Shown one piece after another: positions 8,602-17,649 of a stretch of DNA of 64,000 nt. Numbering within the stretch: position 1 is the stretch's first letter; each line of letters starts with the position of its first letter. The notes beneath the pieces were generated by a model. That model was not told where the DNA came from and did no database searches. It saw only the letters and a list, made by a program, of their open reading frames with translations. A program made the translations under genes and the position numbers. The DNA is from Xanthomonas vasicola. GTDB taxonomy: Bacteria > Pseudomonadota > Gammaproteobacteria > Xanthomonadales > Xanthomonadaceae. The DNA lies in assembly GCF_000772705.2 (NCBI RefSeq), contig NZ_JSBW02000048.1, forward strand, positions 94,311-158,310, given 5' to 3'.

Positions 8602-10252
8602 GCCCTTGTTGCTGTTGTCTCTGGCCGTGGCTGCGGCACTGGCACCGCTGCATGCATCGGCGGCCAATGTCACGCTGATCAATGGCGATGCCGGCACCGT
8701 GGTCGGCTTGAACGACCCGACCGCTGCCTCGCCGTTGGGCGGCAATCCGGGGCGCTCGATCGGTGAGCAACGCCGCATCGCATACCAGTACGCAATGGAC
8801 CTGTGGGGCGCGGTGCTGCAGAGCAACGTCGAGATCAAGGTGCATGCCTCGTTCGCACGGCTGAACTGTACCGCCACCGGCGGCACGCTGGGCCAGGCCG
8901 GCCCGAACTGGATCGTCAACAACTTCCCCGGTGCCAAGGCCAATACGTTGTACCCGTCCGCGCTTGGCGATGCGATCGCCGGGCAGGACCTGGTGCCGGA
9001 TCCGGCCGATCCGGCCGACGTGTTTTCGCAGTTCAACGGCGACCTGGGCAAGGACGATTGCCTGGCCGGCTCGGGCTGGTATCTGGGTCTGGACGGCAAG
9101 ACACCCGAAGGCCAGATCAACTTCCTCAACGTGGTGATGCATGAGATCGGCCATGGTCTGGGCGCGGCGGGCTTTCTCAACAAAACCACCGGCGTGCTGG
9201 GTTCGGGCAGCGGCCTGACCGACGTCTACACCTCGCAGGCCTACGACAACGTTCAGAACAAGCGCTTCGACGACCCGACCATGACCAACGCTATGCGCGC
9301 CGAAGCGATGCGTACGCCCGGCCGTACGGTATGGGCCGGGACGCGCGTGAACCGCGAGGCGGCGTTGATCCTGGATCCGCGCACGCTGCTACGCGTCACC
9401 GCACCGGCCAGCGCTGCGGGCAAGTTCGAAGTGGGCTTTGCCAGCTTCGGTCCGCTGGCCACGGCGGCCAATTTTCCGGCGCGTTCGGTGCTGACGGTCA
9501 ACGACGGCGTGGCGGCCGCATCGGCCAGCGATGGCTGCGAAACCCCGTTCGTCAATGCGGCCGATGTGGCCGGCAAGGTGGCGCTGATCGACCGCGGCAC
9601 CTGCGCGTTCGCGATCAAGGTGAAGAATGCGCAGCTCAATGGCGCGGTAGGCGTCATCGTCGCCAACAACGCGGCCGATGTGCAGACGATGGGCAACGCA
9701 GCACCGCCGATCACCGACATCACCATCCCCACCATCATGGTCTCGCAGGCCGATGGCGAGCGCCTGAAGAGAAGCACTGCGGTGGTCGCTGCGCTGTACG
9801 AAGATCCGCAGCTGCTGCAGGGCACCGACAGCGCAGGCCGCACGCGGCTGTACTCGCCTAGCGTCGTGGCGGGCGGTTCGACGTTCTCGCACTTCGATAC
9901 CGATCTGCAGCCCAATGCCTTGATGGAGCCGTTCGACACGCCGGAAGTGCAGGCGCATGTCAACTTCGACCTGACCGCGGCGCTGTTTGCCGACATCGGT
10001 TGGACCTTGAACACCGGGCCGGCCAAGTTGGGCACCTGCAGCACCTTGGTCCCGACGGTGGAGACCGGCGGCCTGATTCCCGGTGCGAACGTGTCTGCCG
10101 AAAGCAGCTTGTGCAAAACGCAGAACGTCGGCAACCGCCTGGGTTACCTGACCTGCATGGACGAACACGCGCGCGAGTTGCAGAGCCAGGGCGTGATCAG
10201 CCGCGTGCAACAGGCAGCGGTCTTCGTCTGCGCCACCAAGGTGCGTCCGTAA
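8594..10252 (+). CDS. secreted PA-domain protein with HEIGHG zinc-protease motif
   Basis: 552 residues. Signal peptide 1-23 (LHASAA). HEIGHGLG at residues 183-190 gives the HExxH zinc motif. The metzincin third ligand (HExxHxxGxxH) is not met, because the last position is Gly. A protease-associated (PA) domain spans roughly residues 300-400 (SDGCETPFVNAADVAGKVAL, RGTCAF, VIVANN, IPTIMVSQADG). A conserved C-terminal segment, SHFDTDLQPNALMEPF followed by FADIGW, is typical of this family and may supply a further ligand. Several cysteines lie near the C-terminus. It is probably a type II secretion substrate given the xps operon nearby, which is inference. It overlaps the preceding gene by 8 bases and ends at a good terminator. 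Confidence 0.85.
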   Translation: MNKPLLLLSLAVAAALAPLHASAANVTLINGDAGTVVGLNDPTAASPLGGNPGRSIGEQRRIAYQYAMDLWGAVLQSNVEIKVHASFARLNCTATGGTLGQAGPNWIVNNFPGAKANTLYPSALGDAIAGQDLVPDPADPADVFSQFNGDLGKDDCLAGSGWYLGLDGKTPEGQINFLNVVMHEIGHGLGAAGFLNKTTGVLGSGSGLTDVYTSQAYDNVQNKRFDDPTMTNAMRAEAMRTPGRTVWAGTRVNREAALILDPRTLLRVTAPASAAGKFEVGFASFGPLATAANFPARSVLTVNDGVAAASASDGCETPFVNAADVAGKVALIDRGTCAFAIKVKNAQLNGAVGVIVANNAADVQTMGNAAPPITDITIPTIMVSQADGERLKRSTAVVAALYEDPQLLQGTDSAGRTRLYSPSVVAGGSTFSHFDTDLQPNALMEPFDTPEVQAHVNFDLTAALFADIGWTLNTGPAKLGTCSTLVPTVETGGLIPGANVSAESSLCKTQNVGNRLGYLTCMDEHARELQSQGVISRVQQAAVFVCATKVRP

Positions 10253-10286
10253 GCGATAAACGTGGTGTGTGAGATTGTGTGATGCG

Positions 10287-10315
10287 AACGGCGCCGCAAG
10301 GCGCCGTTTGTTTAT
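10287..10315 (+). terminator. terminator after PA-domain protease gene
   Basis: Nine-base perfect stem aacggcgcc/ggcgccgtt with a GCAA loop, followed by T-rich tgtttatt. It begins 35 bases after the stop codon. Confidence 0.85.
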
Positions 10316-10569
10316 TCGCACTCGTGCTGTTCAGTGCAGGCGAGTGCATCGATGCAACGCTGCGGCGACAAAGAAGGCGTGGCCATGAAGCGTGCGGAGG
10401 CCATGCATAGGCATCCAGCTGCCCCTTGGCCCACTGCACAGAACTGCTCCGCACGATCACCGCGATGCGGAGGATCTGCCACGTAATCAGTTCCCAGACC
10501 GCGTGGCCGGATTTTCGGCAGTGCATGCCACCCTGCCTCAATCCGGTGGTGTGTGGTTACGCCGTTTGG

Positions 10570-11748
10570 CTAAGCCTCTGCCATGGGCGGCAGCCCAAAC
10601 ACGTCGCGCAGATAGCGCAAATACCCGATGTCCTCGCACATGCTCTTGCCGGGCGAATCGCTGAGCTTGGCCACCGGCTGGCCATTGCAGCGCACCATCT
10701 TGATGACGATCTGCAGCGGCGTCGGCCCCAGATCGTTGGTCAGGCTAGTACCCACCCCGAAGGCCAGCCGGCAGCGGGGATGGAAATGCGCATACAGGCG
10801 CATCACCTTGTCGATATTGAGGCCGTCGCTAAACACCAACACCTTCGTGCGTGGATCAATGCGGTGCGCTTCCAGATGCGCGATGACGCGTTCGCCCCAT
10901 TCGAACGGGTCGCCCGAATCGTGGCGCATGCCGTCGAACAACTTGCAGAAATACAGGTCGAAATCGCGCAGGAACGCATCCAGCCCGACCACGTCCGACA
11001 ACGCGATGCCCAGATCGCCACGGTATTCGCGCGCCCACGATTCCAGCGCCGCCACCTGCGAATCGCGCAACCGCGGCCCTAATGCCTGGAAGGCCTGCAG
11101 ATATTCGTGCGCCATCGTCCCCAGCGGGGTCAACCCGTACTGCTTGGCGAAATACACGTTACTGGTACCAACGAACTGTTCGCCCAGGCCATCGCGCAAC
11201 AGCGGCAGCAATTGGCCATGCCATTGCCGCGAGTAACGCCGGCGCGTGCCGTAATCAGCAATCTTGCAGCCGGCCGGCATGCTGCGCAGGCTGCTCACCT
11301 TCTCGCGCAGGCGGCTGCGGCCTTCTTCGAAATCCGGCTCGGAGGTATTGCGGAACCAGACCTCGTTGATGATCGCCAGCAGCGGTACCTCGAACAGGAT
11401 GGTGTGCAACCACGGGCCGCGGATGGTCAGTTCGATCTCGCCCGGATGAGTCGCCGATGCGGTGAGGCTCAGATACTTGCGATCTAGATGAAACAACGCC
11501 AGGAAGTCGGCAAAGTCCGGCTTGATGAAGCGCAGGCTGCGCAGGTAATCCACCTCATCCTCGCGCAGCCGCAACCGGCACAGCGCATCGATCTCGCGCG
11601 AAATCTCGTCGATGAACTGCGCCAGGTCCACGCCGGGAGTGCGGCATTTGAAGCGGTAATCCACCTGCGCGGCGGGATGCTGGTGCAGCACCGCCTGCAT
11701 CATGGTGAATTTGTACAGATCGGTGTCGAGCAGCGAATGGATGATCAT
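10570..11748 (-). CDS. pncB: nicotinate phosphoribosyltransferase
   Basis: 392 residues, the usual PncB length. It joins nicotinate to PRPP (ATP-stimulated) to give nicotinate mononucleotide in NAD salvage. Recognisable blocks are the N-terminal [38 protein letters not shown] (active-site loop with the regulatory His region), [36 protein letters not shown] and VFSDGLN. The ATG at 11748 begins the conserved sequence. The gene stands alone and converges with the PA-protease transcript. The window also contains a PnuC-type transporter (22847-23422), so two pyridine-nucleotide-related genes occur here without being linked. Confidence 0.95.
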   Translation of the reverse strand: MIIHSLLDTDLYKFTMMQAVLHQHPAAQVDYRFKCRTPGVDLAQFIDEISREIDALCRLRLREDEVDYLRSLRFIKPDFADFLALFHLDRKYLSLTASATHPGEIELTIRGPWLHTILFEVPLLAIINEVWFRNTSEPDFEEGRSRLREKVSSLRSMPAGCKIADYGTRRRYSRQWHGQLLPLLRDGLGEQFVGTSNVYFAKQYGLTPLGTMAHEYLQAFQALGPRLRDSQVAALESWAREYRGDLGIALSDVVGLDAFLRDFDLYFCKLFDGMRHDSGDPFEWGERVIAHLEAHRIDPRTKVLVFSDGLNIDKVMRLYAHFHPRCRLAFGVGTSLTNDLGPTPLQIVIKMVRCNGQPVAKLSDSPGKSMCEDIGYLRYLRDVFGLPPMAEA

Positions 11749-12285
11749 GGCGCCGGATTATGCCCGCTGCAGCGATGCCGGCGTGTGCACTGGCCAAGAT
11801 CCGAGTGACAGCGTCGTGCGTTGAACCTGCGTTTGAGGACGTGCCTTTGCTCACAGGGGCGCTGGTTGGTCTCGACTAGTCCTGAGTAGTGCATTCAACA
11901 GCGGAACGCGCGCGTCGCGATCACGAACGCGCAGCAGCCGCGCCCGCCTGACGCGCGGAGAAGTTACGCAACACACTTGTGTCGTAGCGACCTACAACGG
12001 CTGACACAATGCAGACGCGTCTATTGTGCGCGTCCTTCCAGCAGAAATTCGGCGCGCTGGACGCGCTGACGCAAAGTTCAAATTTGATCTGCGTGCTCCA
12101 CCGGCAGGCGTCGCGGCATGTTCATGCTCGCTGGGATCATCGAAACTTTCCAAGTAGACCGCAACTCGCTGTCGCCAACCGAGTGTGGTCGGCGCGCTGG
12201 ACCGCAGCGTGCGAGCGCTGCAGGTCGATCTCAAGCACCGGCAGCGCCCTGCCCTTCGGCAAGCACAGTCGTTTACTCGCCGCTC
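11749..12285. other. intergenic, no feature seen
   Basis: About 540 bases between pncB and the GH113-like gene. Short overlapping frames in all phases lack family resemblance. It presumably contains the pncB promoter, but no clear -10/-35 pair was identified. Confidence 0.4.
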
Positions 12286-13254
12286 TTAGCGCGCCAGCAC
12301 CTGCTGCGCCGGCTTGCCCTGCACGGTGAAGTCGCTGTCGCCCGGGCCACCGGCCTTGGGGTCGGTGTACCAGCACCACAGCGCGATGCCTTCCACGCCA
12401 TGCGCCTGCAGCACCTTGCGCCACTGTTGCAGCACCTGCAGCTGCAGCTTGGTATCGACGGCGGCCGTGCGTTGCTCCGGGCTTTCCCACGGCGCCGCCA
12501 GACTGCCGCGCGCCGAACGCAGGCCCAGCTCGGCCACCCACACCGGCTTGCCGACACGCTGACCCAACTGCTGCAGGCGTTGCGCGGCAGCGTTCATTTC
12601 GGCGGTGCGCGCATCGGCAGCGTCGGACAGGCGCGGATACAGGCTGGTGCCCACCGCATCGAACAACGACCAGTAACGGAAGCTCTCGGCATGCTCCATG
12701 CCGTCGGCCACGTACAGCAGTTTTCCGGTGTAGACCTTGCGTACTGCCGCGACCAACGCCGGCCATTGCGGCGCGTCCTGCAATTTGTGCAATTCGGTGC
12801 CGATCACCAACGCTTCGGCGTGTTCGTCCTGGGCCACCTTGGCCAACGGCAGCAGCGCGTTCTGATACGCCGCAAACCAGGCTGCTTGATCGGTGGGCGC
12901 GGCATCGCCCGCCCAATGTCCCGGAATCCAGACATGCACTTTGAGCGCTGGCTGCAAGCCAGCCTGGAGGCTTGCTCGCAACGCAGCGCGCATGGCCTTT
13001 ACACTGCTGTCGCTGCCCAACACCGGGTCGTTGGACTGCGGGTCGGCCTGCCACACGAACGCAACCAGCAGCGCCTTGCTGGCGCCGGTCTTGGCTAAGG
13101 CATCCAACGACTGCGCTGCAGCCTGGCTATCCCACGGTGCATTAGCGGACACCTTGACGTTGGCACCCATCCACGTGGGCGCGGCGGCGTTGCAGCCGTT
13201 TGCCAGCAGACAAACGCCGATCAACGTTGCGATGCTTAGAACGCGCTTGAACAT
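12286..13254 (-). CDS. GH113-like glycoside hydrolase lipoprotein of the xag cluster
   Basis: 322 residues. N-terminal signal with a lipoprotein-like end (CLLANGC, Cys21; the -3 residue is not ideal). A TIM-barrel glycosidase signature follows. The segment VIGTELHKL places Glu154 at the acid/base position, and PVWVAELGLRS places Glu242 at the nucleophile position; the 88-residue spacing fits GH113 and related families. The MFKRV start is preferred over upstream codons at 13299 because it begins the signal peptide. It overlaps the end of xagC by 19 bases and so is the fourth gene of the cluster. By analogy with other exopolysaccharide loci it may trim or release the polymer made by XagB. Substrate specificity is not known. 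Confidence 0.8.
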   Translation of the reverse strand: MFKRVLSIATLIGVCLLANGCNAAAPTWMGANVKVSANAPWDSQAAAQSLDALAKTGASKALLVAFVWQADPQSNDPVLGSDSSVKAMRAALRASLQAGLQPALKVHVWIPGHWAGDAAPTDQAAWFAAYQNALLPLAKVAQDEHAEALVIGTELHKLQDAPQWPALVAAVRKVYTGKLLYVADGMEHAESFRYWSLFDAVGTSLYPRLSDAADARTAEMNAAAQRLQQLGQRVGKPVWVAELGLRSARGSLAAPWESPEQRTAAVDTKLQLQVLQQWRKVLQAHGVEGIALWCWYTDPKAGGPGDSDFTVQGKPAQQVLAR

Positions 13255-14636
13255 GCAGCAGACACCTCGGCATTCGGCGGCGCCGCGTGTTGAGCACACG
13301 CTGTCGCCCGCAGGGATGCATTGTTCTTGTCCGTCGGCGCCACCGTGGCCGCTGACGGGTTTGCCTGGTTGGCGTAGTCCGCAGGTGCTACTGCAGTTGG
13401 CGCCACGACAGCACTATCCGCCGTCGCCGGCCGTACCACGCCAGCATCCTGCGTAGCAGCGGCAACCGATGCACTCACCGGCAACGCCACCGGCTCCGTC
13501 ATGACAACAGGCTCGCCCTGCATCAGGGAGTGTTCGTCGCCAGTTGCGGCATTCATCCAGCTGCCCCATCCCTGCGGCTGCGCCCAAACCGCACCCACCA
13601 GGCCCAGCAGCAGCAATCCGGCCGCCTGGCCGCGCTGGTCGACGTGCAGCGCGCGCAACAACAACGCCACCGGGACCCAGAGCAGCAGCAAGGCATCAAA
13701 GCCAGCCCAGCCGAATGCGAACGACAACGCCGCAGCGCAGATCACGGTGCCGGCACTGGCCACCACGCCACGCGTCAGCGCGCCACTACGCGTCCGCGTC
13801 ACCAGCGCCAGGACCGGGAAGCACACCGCTGCCGCAACGCCCCAACGCACCGCCGGCAACCAGCCTTCGGCGTGACCCGCCAGCGGCAATGGCAACGGGT
13901 TGGAGGCCGGCGCGATATTGAGCATCGTCGGCCACGGCGCATTGAATACGATCAGATTGACGTACGCCCACATGCCGATCAGAAACGCGAACGGCAGGTA
14001 ACACACCAGATAAAACGAACCCGGCGCCTTGCGCAGCATCTGTGGCGGCATCACCAACAACAGCCACGGCGCGACCATCGTCGACAGCGCCAGCGTCTGC
14101 AGATCCAGACACAGCAGGATGCATAACCAGCCGGCAATCCGCAGATAAGTGAAGGCTTCCACCTGCGCCTGCAACCGGCGCAAGGTGCGGCACAAGCCGT
14201 AGAAAGCCAACAGCCCTACCGCATGACTGCCACCGGCAGCGATCGGCAGCAGGAACAGCGGATTGCACCCAACCAGCAACGTCAGAGCGCTGGCCCAGCC
14301 ACGTCCGAACACGCCGGCCAGATCGCGCCACAGCAGCGACAGGAACAGTGCGTTCGCGGCGACCGCCACGAACGGCCACACCTGGAACGGCAGATTCCAG
14401 CCATGTTGAGTGAGATCGACTACCCACCCCAACAAGCCGGTCGCCGGCAGTCCGCCACCCGGTGCGTACACCGTCGCCGCAGTGCCCACCGACTGCACCA
14501 GCAACGGCTGGCTCAGCAGCGACAACGCCACCACGGCGATCAGGAACGCCGGCAGCCCACTATCGTGCCGCGTCGCGATCGGCTCACTCTTCGAGTGCGG
14601 CACGGCGCTCGTTTTCCGAATGCTTGCTGATGCCAT
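13236..14636 (-). CDS. xagC: XagC-like polytopic membrane protein
   Basis: 466 residues. About nine to ten hydrophobic segments occupy residues 28-360. A long Ala/Val/Pro/Thr-rich, probably extracytoplasmic tail (residues about 375-466) follows. No catalytic motif was recognised. It overlaps the end of the synthase gene by 53 bases and the glycosidase gene by 19, so the genes are translated from one message. I recall that Xanthomonas campestris has a biofilm cluster named xagABC with a glycosyltransferase as XagB. This gene fits the third member by order and character, and the name rests on that. The tail differs in composition from the membrane part and could reach into the periplasm. Confidence 0.7.
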   Translation of the reverse strand: MASASIRKTSAVPHSKSEPIATRHDSGLPAFLIAVVALSLLSQPLLVQSVGTAATVYAPGGGLPATGLLGWVVDLTQHGWNLPFQVWPFVAVAANALFLSLLWRDLAGVFGRGWASALTLLVGCNPLFLLPIAAGGSHAVGLLAFYGLCRTLRRLQAQVEAFTYLRIAGWLCILLCLDLQTLALSTMVAPWLLLVMPPQMLRKAPGSFYLVCYLPFAFLIGMWAYVNLIVFNAPWPTMLNIAPASNPLPLPLAGHAEGWLPAVRWGVAAAVCFPVLALVTRTRSGALTRGVVASAGTVICAAALSFAFGWAGFDALLLLWVPVALLLRALHVDQRGQAAGLLLLGLVGAVWAQPQGWGSWMNAATGDEHSLMQGEPVVMTEPVALPVSASVAAATQDAGVVRPATADSAVVAPTAVAPADYANQANPSAATVAPTDKNNASLRATACAQHAAPPNAEVSAACSSAF

Positions 14637-16491
14637 GCGTAGTCTTCTCCCAATAGAACGGATTGTGGATCAACTGCCACAACCCCTTGTAGGCAGCGAT
14701 CGACTGCAACGCCCAGTAGAACGGTACCGTCAGCGCGTACGGCGCCAGCTTGAAGTAGTCGCGCTTGAACGCAGCGACCAGCGTGATGTAGATGAAGAAC
14801 GCATTGGCCAGCAGCAGATTGACCAGTGAGACAGCAGCCAACCACGGCGGGAAGAAGCGCTCGAACATCGTGGTGCCTGTGAGCATCCACACCGCGTACA
14901 ACGCCCATAGCACCGGCACGCCCAAGGCAGTGAAGAAGCCGCCGCCGATGAAGAACTGAAAGCCCCAGAACCCCTTGAAGCCGGTACTGCGATACAGATG
15001 CACCGGGTCGCGCATGTGCACCAGCCAGGTCTGCATATAACCCTTGAGCCAGCGCGAACGCTGCCGGATCCAGTTGGGAATACTGACGTTTGCTTCTTCG
15101 AACGTGGTGGAATTGACCACATTGACGCGGTAGCCGTTCTGGATCAGCCGCACGCCCAGATCGGCGTCTTCGGTGACGTTGTACGGGTCCCATGCGCGCA
15201 CCTGGCGCAACACGTCCAGGCGAAAGTGATTGGAGGTGCCGCCCAACGGGATCGGAATGCGCAGGTATTCCAGCGCTGGCAGGTAGAAGTCGAACCAGAG
15301 GGTGTACTCCAGCGTGAACATCCGCGTCAGCCAGTTTTCGTCAGCGTTGTAGTAGTTCAGCCGCGCCTGGATGCACACCACATTCTTCTCGGCCTTGCGG
15401 AATGCCGCCACCACGCGCTTGAGCTGATCCGGCTCGGGTTTGTCTTCGGCGTCGTAGATGGTGAGCAATTCACCGCGCGCAAAGTGCAGCGCGTAGTTGC
15501 AGGCCTTGGGCTTGGTCTTGGGCTGCGACGGCGGCACCCGGATGATTTCGAAGAAGGCTTCCAGGCCGAGTTTCTTGGCCGCTTCGATGGTGTCGAAATC
15601 GTCCGCTTCCAGCACCAGCTTCACATCCAGCTTGCTGATCGGGTAGTCCAGCTTGCGAAGCGCGTTGGCCAGAATCGGCAGGACTTCCGGCTCCTTGTAC
15701 ATCGGCACCAGCACGGTATAGACCGGCAGGTCGTCGTCGTTTAATGCGGCCACTTCGTCTTCGGTGACCTTGATGTCGATGCGGTGGCGCGAGCCGAACC
15801 ACACCAGCAGCAACTTCAAACCGAAGGTGGCCAGAAAGCCCAGCGCCACCAGCACGTTGACGGTGATCAATGCAGGCACTGGGAATAACACCAGCGTGAC
15901 CAGCATGACCGCAGCCAATGCCCACAACACGAACTTCTGCCCGCGCGTGACCACCTGGCGTGCGGAATAGGTCGGCGCATGCGCGGCAAGCAGATTCAGC
16001 GCGTTGTCGGTGAGCTGCTCATCGGCGTAGCGCTGCAGGCTCCAGATGATGTCGAACTTGGCGGTGCCGACAAAGCGCACGTCTTCGCCGTAATGCGCAC
16101 GCGCCCAGGCGAACAGCGCCGGATCCGGGTCGGCCACGGCCAGCACCAGCACGCCGTCTTCGCGCCGCCACGGCAACACCAAGCGTTGCGCGTAACTATC
16201 CAGATCGCCGGAAGTGAGCAGCGCAGGATCCGGTGACTGCTGCACCAGATCGATGAATTGCAGCCCGAAGTGCGCCGCAACGATGGCGTAGAACCGCTGC
16301 GCCGGCACACCGCGCTGGGCCAGAATCACATCGCCCAGGCGCGAGTTCCAGCGCTGCTGCAAGGCCAGCGCCGAGCGCAGCTGTTCGTCGGTGATGACGC
16401 CTGCCGAAACCAGCGCACGACCTAGCAAACCGCGCTCGCGGCCGATGTCCGGCGCGCGTCCCAGCGCTTCCATTTCGCAGGTGACCGTCAT
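14584..16491 (-). CDS. xagB: XagB: processive family 2 glycosyltransferase with N-terminal MshEN/GspE_N-like domain
   Basis: 635 residues from the ATG at 16491. Residues about 15-160 form a GspE_N/MshEN-like domain with two related motifs (LGRALVSAGVITDEQL and LGDVILAQRGVPAQRF), a fold that binds cyclic di-GMP in some proteins. Two hydrophobic segments (about 195-245) precede a GT2 catalytic domain with EADD, DAED, TEDAD and QRSRW, the full D,D,D,QxxRW set of processive synthases. More membrane segments follow near 510-610. The same domains occur in enterobacterial NfrB, there with the MshEN part at the C-terminus as I recall. It lies 13 bases after xagA and overlaps xagC. Inferred role: inner-membrane synthesis and export of an adhesive polysaccharide. 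AAGGG about 11 bases upstream supports the start. Confidence 0.85.
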   Translation of the reverse strand: MTVTCEMEALGRAPDIGRERGLLGRALVSAGVITDEQLRSALALQQRWNSRLGDVILAQRGVPAQRFYAIVAAHFGLQFIDLVQQSPDPALLTSGDLDSYAQRLVLPWRREDGVLVLAVADPDPALFAWARAHYGEDVRFVGTAKFDIIWSLQRYADEQLTDNALNLLAAHAPTYSARQVVTRGQKFVLWALAAVMLVTLVLFPVPALITVNVLVALGFLATFGLKLLLVWFGSRHRIDIKVTEDEVAALNDDDLPVYTVLVPMYKEPEVLPILANALRKLDYPISKLDVKLVLEADDFDTIEAAKKLGLEAFFEIIRVPPSQPKTKPKACNYALHFARGELLTIYDAEDKPEPDQLKRVVAAFRKAEKNVVCIQARLNYYNADENWLTRMFTLEYTLWFDFYLPALEYLRIPIPLGGTSNHFRLDVLRQVRAWDPYNVTEDADLGVRLIQNGYRVNVVNSTTFEEANVSIPNWIRQRSRWLKGYMQTWLVHMRDPVHLYRSTGFKGFWGFQFFIGGGFFTALGVPVLWALYAVWMLTGTTMFERFFPPWLAAVSLVNLLLANAFFIYITLVAAFKRDYFKLAPYALTVPFYWALQSIAAYKGLWQLIHNPFYWEKTTHGISKHSENERRAALEE

Positions 16492-16504
16492 GTGGGGGGA
16501 GCCC

Positions 16505-17536
16505 TTAGAAACGCCACCAGGCGGCCACGAATGGCCCGCCTGCGGCACCGGTGTTGCGGCCCATCACCGGCTGCTGATAGCCCACCTGCCACTGGCTGCC
16601 GCCCGGCGCCGTGTACAGCGTGGACAGCTGCAGCTTGGTGAGATCGTAGTTGGTGCCGGTGGCGACGAAGCCAACGCCACCGGCGCTGCCGGCAACGTCG
16701 AAGTTGCCACGCCCGTTGCCCAACCCTTGAATCACGTTGAGTTCGCCCAACAGCAACCAGCTCGGCGCCAGGCTCAGACCTGTGGACGCGTCCACGCGCA
16801 GTTCGTCGGACGCAGCGCTCCCGCGCAGGCGGACAGCGCCACCTAGATCGACGTAGCCGTTGTGGTCGCCAAGTGTGTAACCGCGGCCACGGCTATAACG
16901 CAGCTCAAGACCATAGTCGCCGAGGCCGAGCGCAGGGTCGGAATTGGCGGAAGGGTTGTTCGGGTGGTAGGTCTTGCTACGCCCATAAGCCGGGATGCTC
17001 ACCAACGCCTGCACGGAACTGCGCCAGACATCGTCCTGCGCGCTCGGCAGCGCATAGCGCAGGCCGATTTCCTGATCGGCAAAACCAGTCGTTGTGGTTT
17101 TCTGCCGGCCGTTGACGGCATCGTGGTTGCTGAAACCGACGTCGTTGAAATAGAAATTACCGATGAAGCTGAGCTTCTCGGTCAGACCATGCTCGACGTA
17201 GACGTTGAGCTGATCCTGCCGACTGCGGCCGTTGCCATCGAACTCTTGGCCGTCACCAAACGTTGTGCGGTGATGACCGTCGTCGAACCACCCACGGCCA
17301 TCGCTATGCAACGCCTTGATGATCACCAACGTGTCGCCCTGCGGCTGGGTCCAGGCACCGGCCAGGGCGGTGCCCGGCAACGCGACCAGCAGGCAGCTCA
17401 GTGCAAGCGCCGATGCCACCGACGGCGCACGATGTTGCGTTGGATTGGGGTGACACGGCGAGGCAACCAAGCTGGACTGCAGCGGGTTAGCGCACCGCTG
17501 ACGGCCCCGTAATTGCGGGTCGTTCTGTAAAGACAT
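16505..17536 (-). CDS. xagA: XagA: outer-membrane beta-barrel protein of the biofilm polysaccharide cluster
   Basis: 343 residues. An unusually long N-region (about 40 residues) precedes the signal peptide core (ALALSCLLVALPGTALAG). The mature part alternates short polar turns with amphipathic strands and ends VAAWWRF, a C-terminal Phe typical of outer-membrane barrels. AGGAA 8 bases before the ATG at 17536 supports the long start, and no later Met fits. First gene of the xagABC-hydrolase unit. It probably forms the outer-membrane exit or anchoring site for the polymer made by XagB. A general phenol-degradation or transporter-like barrel annotation would also fit by fold. Confidence 0.78.
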   Translation of the reverse strand: MSLQNDPQLRGRQRCANPLQSSLVASPCHPNPTQHRAPSVASALALSCLLVALPGTALAGAWTQPQGDTLVIIKALHSDGRGWFDDGHHRTTFGDGQEFDGNGRSRQDQLNVYVEHGLTEKLSFIGNFYFNDVGFSNHDAVNGRQKTTTTGFADQEIGLRYALPSAQDDVWRSSVQALVSIPAYGRSKTYHPNNPSANSDPALGLGDYGLELRYSRGRGYTLGDHNGYVDLGGAVRLRGSAASDELRVDASTGLSLAPSWLLLGELNVIQGLGNGRGNFDVAGSAGGVGFVATGTNYDLTKLQLSTLYTAPGGSQWQVGYQQPVMGRNTGAAGGPFVAAWWRF

Positions 17537-17649
17537 TGCACGATTCCTGACGGGGGAGCAGGGGGGGACAGGACGCTAGAGACTGATCACTGTTCGGGCG
17601 AAACCTATCACAGTTCCAATCCGCCACTCATCACCGATTTATCACAAAT

